From contig NZ_CP043051.1 in the NCBI RefSeq assembly GCF_008121495.1, positions 3,472,688-3,536,687 of the forward strand: 64,000 nucleotides of DNA. Reading direction: 5' to 3'. Positions 36,451-45,045 of the stretch are shown one piece after another (position 1 is the first letter of the stretch; each line of letters begins with the position of its first letter). The stretch is from Mediterraneibacter gnavus ATCC 29149 (GTDB lineage Bacteria > Bacillota > Clostridia > Lachnospirales > Lachnospiraceae). The notes beneath the pieces were generated by a model. The model was not told where the DNA came from. It did not search any database and saw only the letters and a list, made by a program, of their open reading frames with translations. The position numbers and the translations under genes are program-made.

Positions 36451-38166
36451 CTACTGTTTTTCAATCCCGAGATATGGAAGGACATTGTCAAAAATACTGC
36501 GAAGGACCGGTGCGGCGATCGTTCCTCCATAATAAATCCCCTGCGGATTATGGATCACCACCATTCCCAGTACCTGCGGATCCTCTGCCGGTGCAAATCC
36601 GATAAAGGAAGAAATGTACTTATTCGCACTTCGCGGCAGTGTCTGAGAGGTGGCTGTCTTTCCGCCGATGGAATATCCTTCGATATATGCATTTTTCCCG
36701 GACCCATTGGCAACAACTCCCTCCAAAAGTGTCTGCATCGTTTTCGATGTTTTCTCTGATACCACACCTGATCTTTCTTCATAGGACAATGTTTCCAGCA
36801 CATTTCCTTCCCTGTCAAGAACGGCTTTTCCGAAATGCGGGGTAACTCTTCGCCCTCCATTGATAATGGAACTGACTGTCACTGCCATCTGAACCGGCGT
36901 AACTTGAAATGACTGTCCAAAACTGATGGTGGCAAGCTCCACCAGACCGATATTTTCCACCTGATGCATAATGGTTCCCGCCTCTCCCGGCAGATCGATT
37001 CCCGTCAGATCCAGAAGTCCGAATTGCTGAAAATAGTCATAAAACCGCTCTGCTCCGAGACGCAGACCAATATCGATAAACACCGGGTTGCAGGAATTCT
37101 GAATTCCCTGAACAAAGGTTTCACTGCCATGTCCGCCCACTTTGTGACACCGGATTCTTCTGTCTTCTACCATGCGGTATCCCGGACAGGAAAAGGTATC
37201 CTCAGGTGTCACGACTCCCTCTTCCAGGCAGGCTGCAGACGTAATGATCTTAAATGTGGATCCCGGCTCATACGTATCATTGATACATCGATTTCTCCAC
37301 ATTGCATTTAACGCATCCTGCAATTTTTCTCCTTCCAGTTCTTCTCCTGTATTCAATTCAAACGGATCATTGAGATTAAATTCCGGCACATTGACCATAG
37401 ACAGAATTTCTCCGTTTTGCGGATTCATCAGTAAAATCGACACTCCGTCCGCCTGTTTTTCCCGCATGACTTTTTCAGCCGCCTGCTCACAATATTTTTG
37501 AATATTATAATCCATACTGATCTCCAGCGTTTTGCCGGCCACAGGCTCGATCCGGCCTTCCGCGACCGCATCCAGTTCGATTCCTCTTGCATCCGTTGTC
37601 GTGAGAATGGTTCCGTTGCTGCCTTTTAATGTCTCTTCATATTTCACTTCCAGACCAATGATCCCCTGATTGTCTCCTCCTGTGAATCCAAGCACCTTGG
37701 ATGCCAGGCTGTCATACGGATAATATCGCTTATAGTCTTCATCCACCTTGACTCCATCCAGATTATACTCCCGGATCTTATCTCCCACTTCTTTTTCCAC
37801 GTTGGTTTTTACTTTTTCCATGGAAGAGACCTTCTCCACTCGCTTTCTCACCTCTGCCTGATCCATTTCAAGCTCTTTTGCGAGAATTTCCGTCACCCGT
37901 TCCGGTTCCTTGATCTGACTGTGGATCACAGAAATCGTACACACTGTTTTGTTTGTAGCAAGCACAACGCCATTTCGATCCACGATTTCTCCTCTGGCTG
38001 CCTTGATCTTACGTTCCCGTTTATGCAGATCCTCGGCTCGTTTCTGATAATACTCGGCATCAAACACCATCAGATAGACCAGTCGCCCGATCAAACCTGT
38101 CAAAATCAGAAACGCGCAGGTAAACACTACCAGAATTTTCTTTTTATGATACGTTTTATTTTTCAT
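36451..38166 (-). CDS. Second class B penicillin-binding protein (SpoVD-like)
   Basis: 571 residues. One N-terminal membrane helix, a PBP dimerisation domain (AARGEIVDRNGVVLATN) and a transpeptidase domain with the active Ser in EPGSTFKIIT and NSCNP as the SxN-type motif. The third motif reads GGKTATS in place of the usual KTG. No PASTA repeats. In Bacillus the gene after ftsI is spoVD, needed for cortex synthesis, and sporulating Clostridia keep it; the assignment rests on position and architecture. The gene begins directly behind a terminator-like hairpin and its RBS (AAGG) is part of that stem. Confidence 0.8.
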   Translation of the reverse strand: MKNKTYHKKKILVVFTCAFLILTGLIGRLVYLMVFDAEYYQKRAEDLHKRERKIKAARGEIVDRNGVVLATNKTVCTISVIHSQIKEPERVTEILAKELEMDQAEVRKRVEKVSSMEKVKTNVEKEVGDKIREYNLDGVKVDEDYKRYYPYDSLASKVLGFTGGDNQGIIGLEVKYEETLKGSNGTILTTTDARGIELDAVAEGRIEPVAGKTLEISMDYNIQKYCEQAAEKVMREKQADGVSILLMNPQNGEILSMVNVPEFNLNDPFELNTGEELEGEKLQDALNAMWRNRCINDTYEPGSTFKIITSAACLEEGVVTPEDTFSCPGYRMVEDRRIRCHKVGGHGSETFVQGIQNSCNPVFIDIGLRLGAERFYDYFQQFGLLDLTGIDLPGEAGTIMHQVENIGLVELATISFGQSFQVTPVQMAVTVSSIINGGRRVTPHFGKAVLDREGNVLETLSYEERSGVVSEKTSKTMQTLLEGVVANGSGKNAYIEGYSIGGKTATSQTLPRSANKYISSFIGFAPAEDPQVLGMVVIHNPQGIYYGGTIAAPVLRSIFDNVLPYLGIEKQ

Positions 38167-38171
38167 AAAAA

Positions 38172-38218
38172 AACCTTACAGAAGACTTTATACAACATAT
38201 TTTCTCTTCTGTAAGGTT
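38172..38218 (-). terminator. Terminator-like hairpin overlapping the RBS of the second PBP gene
   Basis: A perfect 14-bp stem (38172-38185 with 38205-38218, AACCTTACAGAAGA) and a 19-nt loop are followed on the minus strand by a T-run that leads straight into the ATG at 38166. It separates ftsI from the second PBP. The only RBS-like bases (AAGG) are in the downstream arm, so the hairpin could also block translation. Confidence 0.75.
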
Positions 38219-38227
38219 ATTCCTGTT

Positions 38228-40249
38228 TTATTCTGTTATTTCCGATGATTCCGGAGAGGTTGCCCAGCTATCATAATCCGGCTGGTAGTTCGGATCGATA
38301 TAGGCGCCATCCTGATTACTGTAGGTATCTTCGAAGTTCTCATCGAAATCCTGCTGTACGTCTTCTCTTACACCGCTGTCCTCTGGCAGTGCATCCCCGT
38401 TTCTTGTAATGTTCAGATATGGAAATGCTTCCGCCATGATCTTCTGTGACAGCTCCAGAACATACGAACTTAATTCCTGATTTTCCACATTTGGCTCATC
38501 GATGACCACATAGATCACAACTTCCGGATTTTCCTGTGGTGCATATCCAATAAAAGAAAGCAGATAGTCTCCATTCCCTCGCGGAAGCTTCTCCGCTGTT
38601 CCGGTTTTTCCGCCAATGTCGTATCCCTCTACATTTGCCGGAACTCCGGTTCCGTCTGTCATTACCGCGCGAAGCGCTTCTTTGACACGGTCAGAAGTCT
38701 GTTTTGATACCGTTTTTCGAAGCAAAGTCGGATCGTTTGTTTCAATCACGTTTCCGTTTTCATCCTGAATCTGCTTCACCACATGAGGCTGATAATAATA
38801 CCCGCCATTGATCAGAGAAGAAAATGCCGACACCATCTGTGTCATCGTTACATTGAAACTCTGCCCAAAGGAAGACGTTGCAAGATCTGTCTCCCCCATA
38901 TTCTCTGCAGTAAAGATCAGATTTTCTGTGGACGCCTCTCCCGGCAGGTCAATTCCTGTGTACTCTCCAAATCCAAAGATATGCTGATACCGGATAAAAT
39001 CTTCCACTCCGATCTTATCGGCCATAGCCATCAGAGCCACATTGCAGGAATTGGCGATTGCCTGATCTACATTCTCTGTCCCATGCCCTGACGTATTGTG
39101 ACATTGAATATACCAGTCACCTTTCCATGTACCACCCTGGCATACATAGGTTTCCTGACCGGTCAAAGCTCCGGTCTCCAGACCTGTGGCCAGAGTAAAC
39201 GGCTTGGCTGTCGATCCCGGTTCAAAGGCATCACTGACGCAGAAATTTCTCCAGAGATTGTTCATTGCATTCAGCTTATCATCATCTGACATTTTTGCCA
39301 ACGCTTCCGTCGTATACCACGGCGTCAGATCTCTTGGATTATTCAGATCAAAGTTCGGGTACGAAGCCTCTGCAAGAATCTCTCCGCTGTTCGGATCCAT
39401 TATGATCACAGCCGTATTCTTACTTCCCAGCTCATCCTCCCGTTCTTCTCCTTTGTGTGCCTCATTAAATTCCAGAATATATTTTTCTACAATGCTCTGC
39501 AGTGTAACGTCGATCGTGGACACTACCGTATTTCCATTCTTTGCCGCTTTCACAGTACGTTCTACTGAAGAAGCACTGTCAAAATATCCATATTCTCTTC
39601 CGTCTGTACCGTTAAGAATATCATTGTATGCACTTTCAATGCCGATTGCTCCCTGATTTCCGGATACGGAAAATCCGATCACATCACTTGCAAGACTGTT
39701 GTAAGGGTATGTACGCTGGTAATCATCCTCCAGCCAGACCCCCTGAACATTCGGATATTTTTTATCATCCTCGTCAATTTCCTGGAATTTCTTGGCATCT
39801 TCATAAGAAACGCCTTTTTTTAAAACCTCGTAACGGCTGTCCGGATTTGCCTTGATCGTATCCCTTACTTCTTCACTGTCAATACCAAAGCATTCTTCTA
39901 AAACGTCCAGTGTGGAATCGATATACTTATCGCTCTCTCCCTCGTCTGTCACAACCACCACATCCAGGATCACATTATACACACGCTCACTGGTCGCTAC
40001 TTTTGTTCCGTTCCGGTCTACGATATCTCCTCGTTTATACGGAATGGTCCTGCTTCCATACTGCTGTTGGTTCAGAACGATCCTGGTATACTTTCCACCT
40101 TTGAATACATTGATATACGTAATTCTTCCGATAAGAACAACAAAAGCCAGTATAATTGCCACAAACAGCATTACCAGCTTCTTTTGCATCCTTTTCGGAA
40201 ATTTTTTTGTTAAAAATTGAAATGGATTTTTTCTTCGTCTTCTTGTCAT
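38228..40249 (-). CDS. ftsI: Division class B penicillin-binding protein (FtsI/PBP2B)
   Basis: 673 residues. Septal transpeptidase. A basic cytoplasmic tail and one membrane helix (LVMLFVAIILAFVVLIGRI) precede the dimerisation domain (YKRGDIVDRNGTKVATS). The transpeptidase has EPGSTAKPFTLATG (active Ser), NSCNVALMAM, and DIGGKTGTAEKLPR. The acidic C-terminal tail of about 60 residues (Asp/Glu/Tyr/Ser) is unusual and looks disordered. It follows ftsL with a 9-nt gap. Confidence 0.93.
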   Translation of the reverse strand: MTRRRRKNPFQFLTKKFPKRMQKKLVMLFVAIILAFVVLIGRITYINVFKGGKYTRIVLNQQQYGSRTIPYKRGDIVDRNGTKVATSERVYNVILDVVVVTDEGESDKYIDSTLDVLEECFGIDSEEVRDTIKANPDSRYEVLKKGVSYEDAKKFQEIDEDDKKYPNVQGVWLEDDYQRTYPYNSLASDVIGFSVSGNQGAIGIESAYNDILNGTDGREYGYFDSASSVERTVKAAKNGNTVVSTIDVTLQSIVEKYILEFNEAHKGEEREDELGSKNTAVIIMDPNSGEILAEASYPNFDLNNPRDLTPWYTTEALAKMSDDDKLNAMNNLWRNFCVSDAFEPGSTAKPFTLATGLETGALTGQETYVCQGGTWKGDWYIQCHNTSGHGTENVDQAIANSCNVALMAMADKIGVEDFIRYQHIFGFGEYTGIDLPGEASTENLIFTAENMGETDLATSSFGQSFNVTMTQMVSAFSSLINGGYYYQPHVVKQIQDENGNVIETNDPTLLRKTVSKQTSDRVKEALRAVMTDGTGVPANVEGYDIGGKTGTAEKLPRGNGDYLLSFIGYAPQENPEVVIYVVIDEPNVENQELSSYVLELSQKIMAEAFPYLNITRNGDALPEDSGVREDVQQDFDENFEDTYSNQDGAYIDPNYQPDYDSWATSPESSEITE

Positions 40250-40258
40250 TACATCTTC

Positions 40259-40801
40259 CTATTTTGACACGTCCTTTGACTTTGCAAGAATCCCGTCAGA
40301 TGGTATCTCATTATACTGCTTCACGTAATCACTGGTCGGGCTGTCATACTCCACCACATTACCATTCGCCGCATATACCATGCCAAGTTCATTCATTGCT
40401 TTGTCCCGGATTTCCTGCAGATTCACAGAATCTGCTGCCGCATTGTATGCCGTATCATTCGCCTCTGTCAGATCTGACAGCTCTTCCTGAAGAGCCGTGA
40501 TATTTTCTGACCTCTGCACGAGTTCTGACTGGAGCTGCAGATATACGACACAGATGAAAACCGCACAAACAGCCGCCACTGTCAAAAACCCTGTATAGAT
40601 CGGGCTCATATCCAATGCACGCCTGCGGTTCTTTTTCACCTGACTGCTTGTCCGTTTTTTAGGACGTACTTCCACTGCTTGTTTCTCCTGATTTGGCAAT
40701 ACCTTCGGCTGATGCGCTACATTTCCATAGACGTAGAACTGTCCAGATCTGTTTCCTGTATTAGATTGTCTTCTGTATGTAGTTCTCTTTCCTGCAGCCA
40801 T
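40259..40801 (-). CDS. ftsL: FtsL-like division protein
   Basis: 180 residues. A long basic cytoplasmic N-terminus, one membrane helix (IYTGFLTVAAVCAVFICVVYL), then a leucine-zipper-like coiled coil (LQSELVQRSENITALQEELS) and LQEIRDKAMNELGM, the usual FtsL/DivIC layout. The position between rsmH and ftsI fixes the identity more than sequence does. RBS AAAGGGG. Confidence 0.85.
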   Translation of the reverse strand: MAAGKRTTYRRQSNTGNRSGQFYVYGNVAHQPKVLPNQEKQAVEVRPKKRTSSQVKKNRRRALDMSPIYTGFLTVAAVCAVFICVVYLQLQSELVQRSENITALQEELSDLTEANDTAYNAAADSVNLQEIRDKAMNELGMVYAANGNVVEYDSPTSDYVKQYNEIPSDGILAKSKDVSK

Positions 40802-40824
40802 TTGGTCTGCCCCTTTCCACGTAC

Positions 40825-40856
40825 AATCTGCCGGGCTCTCCCCTTCCCGGCAGATT
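40825..40856. repeat. 11-bp perfect hairpin between rsmH and ftsL
   Basis: AATCTGCCGGG pairs with CCCGGCAGATT around a 10-nt loop. The T-run is on the plus-strand side only, opposite to all genes here, so it is not an ordinary terminator for the operon. It may be an mRNA processing or stability element in the rsmH-ftsL gap. Confidence 0.55.
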
Positions 40857-40887
40857 TTATTTTTTCAGATACTCACCCTCATTTTTT

Positions 40888-41823
40888 TCAGCTTCGTTCG
40901 AAAATGCGAAGTTTGGCACTTTTTGAACGGCTGTTATACATCAACTCTTCCTCAGAAGGAAGAATTGGTTTCCTTGTGATCACTTTTCCTTTCGATATGT
41001 TTCCACATACACAAACCGGAAAGTGACTTGGACAGGTACACGGATTTTCATTCTTTCGGAATGCACTCTTTACAATCCGATCTTCCAGAGAATGAAACGT
41101 GATAATACAGATCCGACCTCCCGGATTCAGCATATCGATCATATCATCCAGAGTCTCCCGAAGTACATCCAACTCTCTGTTCAGCTCGATCCGGATTGCC
41201 TGAAATGTCCTTTTGGACGGATGTCCGGATGTTTTCTGAAACTTCATCGGAATGGCTCTTCTGATAACTTCATTTAACTGTCCTGTTGTCTCAATTGGAT
41301 GCTTTCCGCGCTCCATCACAATGTGTTTTGCAATATTCTTTGCAAATTTATCTTCTCCATAATCACGGATGACACGGTAAAGTTCCGCTTCGCTATAGTC
41401 ATTGACAATGTCTTTTGCTGTCGTAGTCTGTCTCTGATCCATCCGCATGTCAAGCGGCGCATCTGTGCGGTAAGAGAAACCGCGCTCCGCCGTATCTAAC
41501 TGATATGAAGACACTCCCAGATCGATTACAATCCCGTCTACCTTGTCAATTCCTATTTCATGGAGCCTCGGTTTCATATCACAATAATTGCTCCGGATTA
41601 TTGTTACTTTCTCCCCGAAACCGGATAATCTGGCGCCCGCCGCTTCAATCGCGTCGGCGTCCTGGTCTATTCCTATAAATCTCCCCTTGTCACTTAAGCG
41701 GCTTGCGACTTCATATGCATGTCCTCCCCCGCCAAGTGTCGCGTCTACATAGATGCCATCCGGCTTCACCTTCAGACCATCTACTGTCTCTTCAAGTAAA
41801 ACTGATGTGTGTTTAAATGCCAT
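40888..41823 (-). CDS. rsmH: 16S rRNA C1402 N4-methyltransferase
   Basis: 311 residues (mraW). SAM-dependent enzyme with [29 protein letters not shown] and [12 protein letters not shown]. The substrate-site segment [15 protein letters not shown] and a Cys pair region [13 protein letters not shown] near the end are typical. The ATG at 41823 ([12 protein letters not shown]) has GGAGG 5 nt upstream and is preferred to an ATG 12 nt earlier. It follows mraZ with 29 nt. Confidence 0.96.
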   Translation of the reverse strand: MAFKHTSVLLEETVDGLKVKPDGIYVDATLGGGGHAYEVASRLSDKGRFIGIDQDADAIEAAGARLSGFGEKVTIIRSNYCDMKPRLHEIGIDKVDGIVIDLGVSSYQLDTAERGFSYRTDAPLDMRMDQRQTTTAKDIVNDYSEAELYRVIRDYGEDKFAKNIAKHIVMERGKHPIETTGQLNEVIRRAIPMKFQKTSGHPSKRTFQAIRIELNRELDVLRETLDDMIDMLNPGGRICIITFHSLEDRIVKSAFRKNENPCTCPSHFPVCVCGNISKGKVITRKPILPSEEELMYNSRSKSAKLRIFERS

Positions 41824-41852
41824 AGAATCCTCCATTCACTCTCTGTCCAGAA

Positions 41853-42290
41853 TCAAATTCGGATACCGATCGCCTCCATACGTTCTGCAATCGCATCCAG
41901 ATCTTCTTCACTGACCATACTGCGCTCTTCCCAAAGTGCTTTATCCCAGATCTCCACGCGGTCCTGAACTCCCACCAGGACAACGTCCTTCTCCAGATGT
42001 GCAGCTTTTCGAAGTGATGCAGGTACAGAAACTCTCCCCTGCTTGTCAAAGCTGCCTTCAGAAGCACTTCCAAAAAAATAACGCTTGAAAATTCTGGCAT
42101 CCTTGTTCATCCGTGGTAAGGTATTTAATTCAGCAACAAACTGATTCCATTCGTCTTGAGAATACACAAAAAGACACCCTTCCAAGCCATTACAGATCAC
42201 AAAGCTTTCTCCCAAGTCATCTCGTAATTTGGCTGGAATGATGAGTCGGCCTTTTTCATCAATACTATGATTAAACTCTCCTAATAACAT
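41853..42290 (-). CDS. mraZ: Transcriptional regulator MraZ
   Basis: 145 residues with two SpoVT/AbrB-like halves, each with the DxKGR pattern: NHSIDEKGRLIIPAKLR at the N-terminus and SFDKQGRVSVPASLRK in the middle. MraZ rings bind repeated boxes in the dcw promoter and control the cluster. Its probable target, a seven-fold phased array, begins 26 nt upstream of this gene. First gene of the cluster. Confidence 0.95.
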   Translation of the reverse strand: MLLGEFNHSIDEKGRLIIPAKLRDDLGESFVICNGLEGCLFVYSQDEWNQFVAELNTLPRMNKDARIFKRYFFGSASEGSFDKQGRVSVPASLRKAAHLEKDVVLVGVQDRVEIWDKALWEERSMVSEEDLDAIAERMEAIGIRI

Positions 42291-42316
42291 CTGGAATCCC
42301 TTCTAAAAGCAGAACT

Positions 42317-42398
42317 CCACTTTCGCCCCACTTTATGCCACTATTCACCACTTCCTACCACTTGAAACCATTGTAAACCACCACGCCCCCTTTTTCAA
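42317..42398 (-). promoter_or_regulatory. dcw promoter with seven 10-bp-phased MraZ boxes
   Basis: On the plus strand CCA ends at 42319, 42330, 42340, 42350, 42360, 42370 and 42380, mostly as part of CCACTT (minus strand AAGTGG). The spacing is 10 bp with one 11-bp step. A promoter TTGAAA (42393-42398), 17 bp, TACAAT (42370-42375) lies at the upstream end, so boxes cover the spacer, the -10 and the leader. MraZ of other bacteria binds G-rich boxes at about one-turn spacing, which this array matches. Confidence 0.75.
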
Positions 42399-42450
42399 CC
42401 CTTTTTTCACATTTTTCACATCTATGTCACAATTCTGTAAAAATTTGGTT

Positions 42451-42480
42451 AAAAAAAGAACAGGCTTCCAAAACCTGTTC
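42451..42480 (-). terminator. Terminator of the 78-residue membrane protein gene
   Basis: On the minus strand GAACAGG, a 9-nt loop, CCTGTTC, then seven T. It also isolates the dcw promoter from upstream transcription. Confidence 0.88.
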
Positions 42481-42500
42481 TCATATCATTCTTTATTCTT

Positions 42501-42737
42501 TTATTCGCCAAGTCCGCTCAGATAATTATTCACCGCATCATAATTCACTTCTGCCACTTCCCGTTCCTGCTTTGACTCATGAGACACATATGCGGAATAT
42601 CCGAGCCATCCCACCAATGCCAATGCAGCCAGTGACAGTACACACTTTCTGACAATGTTCATAATGCGCTGCTTTTTCATGTTCTTCTTCCGATTCGCCT
42701 TTTCCTGTTTATAGCGGTCTACTTTTTCCTGACTCAT
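42501..42737 (-). CDS. Small bitopic membrane protein of unknown function
   Basis: 78 residues: a strongly basic N-terminal third (RYKQEKANRKKNMKKQR), one membrane helix (CVLSLAALALVGWLGYSAYV) and a short acidic extracellular end. RBS AAGGAG at 10 nt. It is monocistronic or follows DegV at a distance of 79 nt; it lies just upstream of the dcw cluster, but no function is recognisable. Confidence 0.7.
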   Translation of the reverse strand: MSQEKVDRYKQEKANRKKNMKKQRIMNIVRKCVLSLAALALVGWLGYSAYVSHESKQEREVAEVNYDAVNNYLSGLGE

Positions 42738-42816
42738 ATCTAAAAGCTCCTTTGTCCCCTATGTATTTGACAGCTTCTGTCCTGCACTCTTTCTACATAG
42801 TGTACCACATCCGACT

Positions 42817-43656
42817 CTAAACTACAACAATAATTCCTCCGTCATTGGCATAAACCGTACTGATCCCGGATGTATCTACGATAAAACTGGACTTCACTGC
42901 AAACCGTTCTTTTAAAAGGCGCTGCACTTCTTTTGCTCTCTCCTCACAGTTACAGTGTGCAATAGCCAGAATCTTATCTCCTGCATTGACCACATCTGCT
43001 GCCACGCAGTCCGCCATCTTCACAAGTGCTTTTTTCATGCCTCTCGCTTTTTCCTTCTGACAGATCGTTCCCTGCGGAGTAGATCCCATGATCGGTTTGA
43101 TATTCAAGGCTCCCGCTACCAGTGATTTGATTCCCGTAAGTCTTCCGTTCTTTCTTAAAGTATCCAGATTCTCCAGTACAAAATAAGTGTGCTGCTCCTC
43201 AATATAACACTCTACACTTTCCACAACTTCTTCGAACGTCATCCCGGCCTTTTCACACTGCTGAACCTTCAATGCGATCAAAGTCTCTCCTACTGAAGCG
43301 GAGCGTGAATTAAATACATGAATCTGTTTTTCCCCATATTCTTCTTCATACAGATTTTTTCCAAGAACCGCACTGTTATATGATCCGCTCAATTCTGCCG
43401 ATAGTGTCACCACATAAATACGTTCGGCATCGCAGTGATAACTTTCCATATATCTTTCCGGAGACGGACAGGATGTCTTCGCACAGGATGTACTTTCTGC
43501 AATCTTTAAAAGCAGCTCTTCCTGCTTCAAGCTGTCATCATCTGTCCACTGAGTGTCTTCTATCTGAATTCCGAGAGCAACGTGTTCAAATCCTCCGTCT
43601 GCTTTCATCTCCGGCGTAAATTCTCCGCAACTGTCAACAATTACTTTATAGCTCAT
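42817..43656 (-). CDS. DegV-family fatty-acid-binding protein
   Basis: 279 residues. The protein begins MSYKVIVDSCGEF, with KTSCPSPERY, LSAELSGSYNSAVLG and LENLDTLRKNGRLTG, all DegV signatures. DegV/FakB proteins bind a fatty acid for phosphorylation by FakA. The frame is open 53 codons upstream but GGAGG at 6 nt and the conserved N-terminus select 43656. Confidence 0.9.
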   Translation of the reverse strand: MSYKVIVDSCGEFTPEMKADGGFEHVALGIQIEDTQWTDDDSLKQEELLLKIAESTSCAKTSCPSPERYMESYHCDAERIYVVTLSAELSGSYNSAVLGKNLYEEEYGEKQIHVFNSRSASVGETLIALKVQQCEKAGMTFEEVVESVECYIEEQHTYFVLENLDTLRKNGRLTGIKSLVAGALNIKPIMGSTPQGTICQKEKARGMKKALVKMADCVAADVVNAGDKILAIAHCNCEERAKEVQRLLKERFAVKSSFIVDTSGISTVYANDGGIIVVV

Positions 43657-43780
43657 GTCTTTCCTCCCAAACCACACTTTCTTTTTCCACCATCTATTAT
43701 ATGTGGTTTTCAATACTACGTTACTTAATATACCACACTTTGTGTCGGATGAAAAGACATTTTTATATCTTTTGCTTTTC

Positions 43781-45016
43781 CTATTCTGTCTGAAGCTTAA
43801 TTCTCCTGGATACACTCAGGGCAAGTCCCATCTCCGTCATCAGGAACAGAACCGAAGTTCCTCCATAACTGACAAACGGAAGCGTAACACCCGTTGTCGG
43901 GATCATGTTCGTTACAACCATGATATTTAAGATCACCTGCAGCGCGATATGTGCAAAAATTCCGGTCACGATCAGTGAGCCGTACAGATCCGGTGCATTT
44001 CTTGCAATAAACATCAATCTATATAGAAGAAGTCCGAACAGGATCAATACTACGATTGCTCCGAAAACGCCAAGTTCTTCGCAGATAACGCTCAGAATCA
44101 TATCATTCTGCGCTTCGGGGATCATACCAAGCTTCTGCGTGCTGTTTCCAAGACCTTTTCCGAAGAATCCCCCGGATCCGATCGCATACAGTCCCTGAAG
44201 CACCTGGAAGCCGGTGCCATCCGAGTGCCCTTCCGGATCCAGCCATGTTGTGATTCTTCCGATTCGGAAATTATCACTGTTCGTCGCATAAACCGCAAGT
44301 ATGGCCACTATCACGATCAAAATTCCTGCTCCGATGGCAGCGATCATCAAAAACGGCTTTGTCTTCGGATGTGCCACAAAAATCAAGACACAGGTAATCG
44401 CCATTACGATCACGGCAGTACTTAAGTTGTCTGTAAGAATAAACACTCCACCTGCTGCCACCCCGCCATAGATCAGAAGTCTCCGGATTCCAAGCCAGTC
44501 ATTGACTTTTCTTCCCATCTTACAGATCTCACAGGAAATAAACAAAATAATCGCGATCTTTGTAATCTCAGATGGCTGCAATGTCATATTTCCCGGAAGC
44601 TGGATCCATCGTCTGGCTCCATTGATCGTTGTTCCAAGAGGCGTCTGCACCAGCGCCATCATAATCATGGCAAACACATAGATTTCAAAAGAAAAAGCTC
44701 CATAAACATGATAATCAATCCTGGAAACGATCAACATAACTCCAAAACTGCCCGCACTGATCATTGCCTGTTTGATAAAATAGGACATGTCATCCTGAAA
44801 ATCCGCCTGAGCGCTGTACGCACTGGCACTATAGAGCATAATCAGTCCAAAGCAAGTCAAAAATATAATGACCAGCATCAGATTATAATCAAAATACGTG
44901 GTCGGCACACTGCTTTGCGCAATCTCTCTTTTCTCCCGTTTCTGTCTGGCAGAACGTCTGCTTTTCGTTTCCCCCTGCTCTCTTCTGCGAATCGGCTGTA
45001 CCGTTTTGCTGCTCAT
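43781..45016 (-). CDS. Second FtsW/RodA-family SEDS protein
   Basis: 411 residues: a long basic cytoplasmic N-terminus (about 40 residues), then about ten membrane helices. It has MLYSASAYSAQ, ARRWIQLPGNMTLQPSEITK, GFQVLQGLYAIGSGGFFG, PEAQNDMILSVICEELG and VTLPFVSYGGTSVLF, the same set as the dcw ftsW at 32978. It could be SpoVE (sporulation) or a vegetative FtsW, with the other taking the remaining role. It lies 29 nt behind asnB. Confidence 0.88.
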   Translation of the reverse strand: MSSKTVQPIRRREQGETKSRRSARQKREKREIAQSSVPTTYFDYNLMLVIIFLTCFGLIMLYSASAYSAQADFQDDMSYFIKQAMISAGSFGVMLIVSRIDYHVYGAFSFEIYVFAMIMMALVQTPLGTTINGARRWIQLPGNMTLQPSEITKIAIILFISCEICKMGRKVNDWLGIRRLLIYGGVAAGGVFILTDNLSTAVIVMAITCVLIFVAHPKTKPFLMIAAIGAGILIVIVAILAVYATNSDNFRIGRITTWLDPEGHSDGTGFQVLQGLYAIGSGGFFGKGLGNSTQKLGMIPEAQNDMILSVICEELGVFGAIVVLILFGLLLYRLMFIARNAPDLYGSLIVTGIFAHIALQVILNIMVVTNMIPTTGVTLPFVSYGGTSVLFLMTEMGLALSVSRRIKLQTE

Positions 45017-45045
45017 AACATCTCCCCTGTTTTTATTTTACTCGG

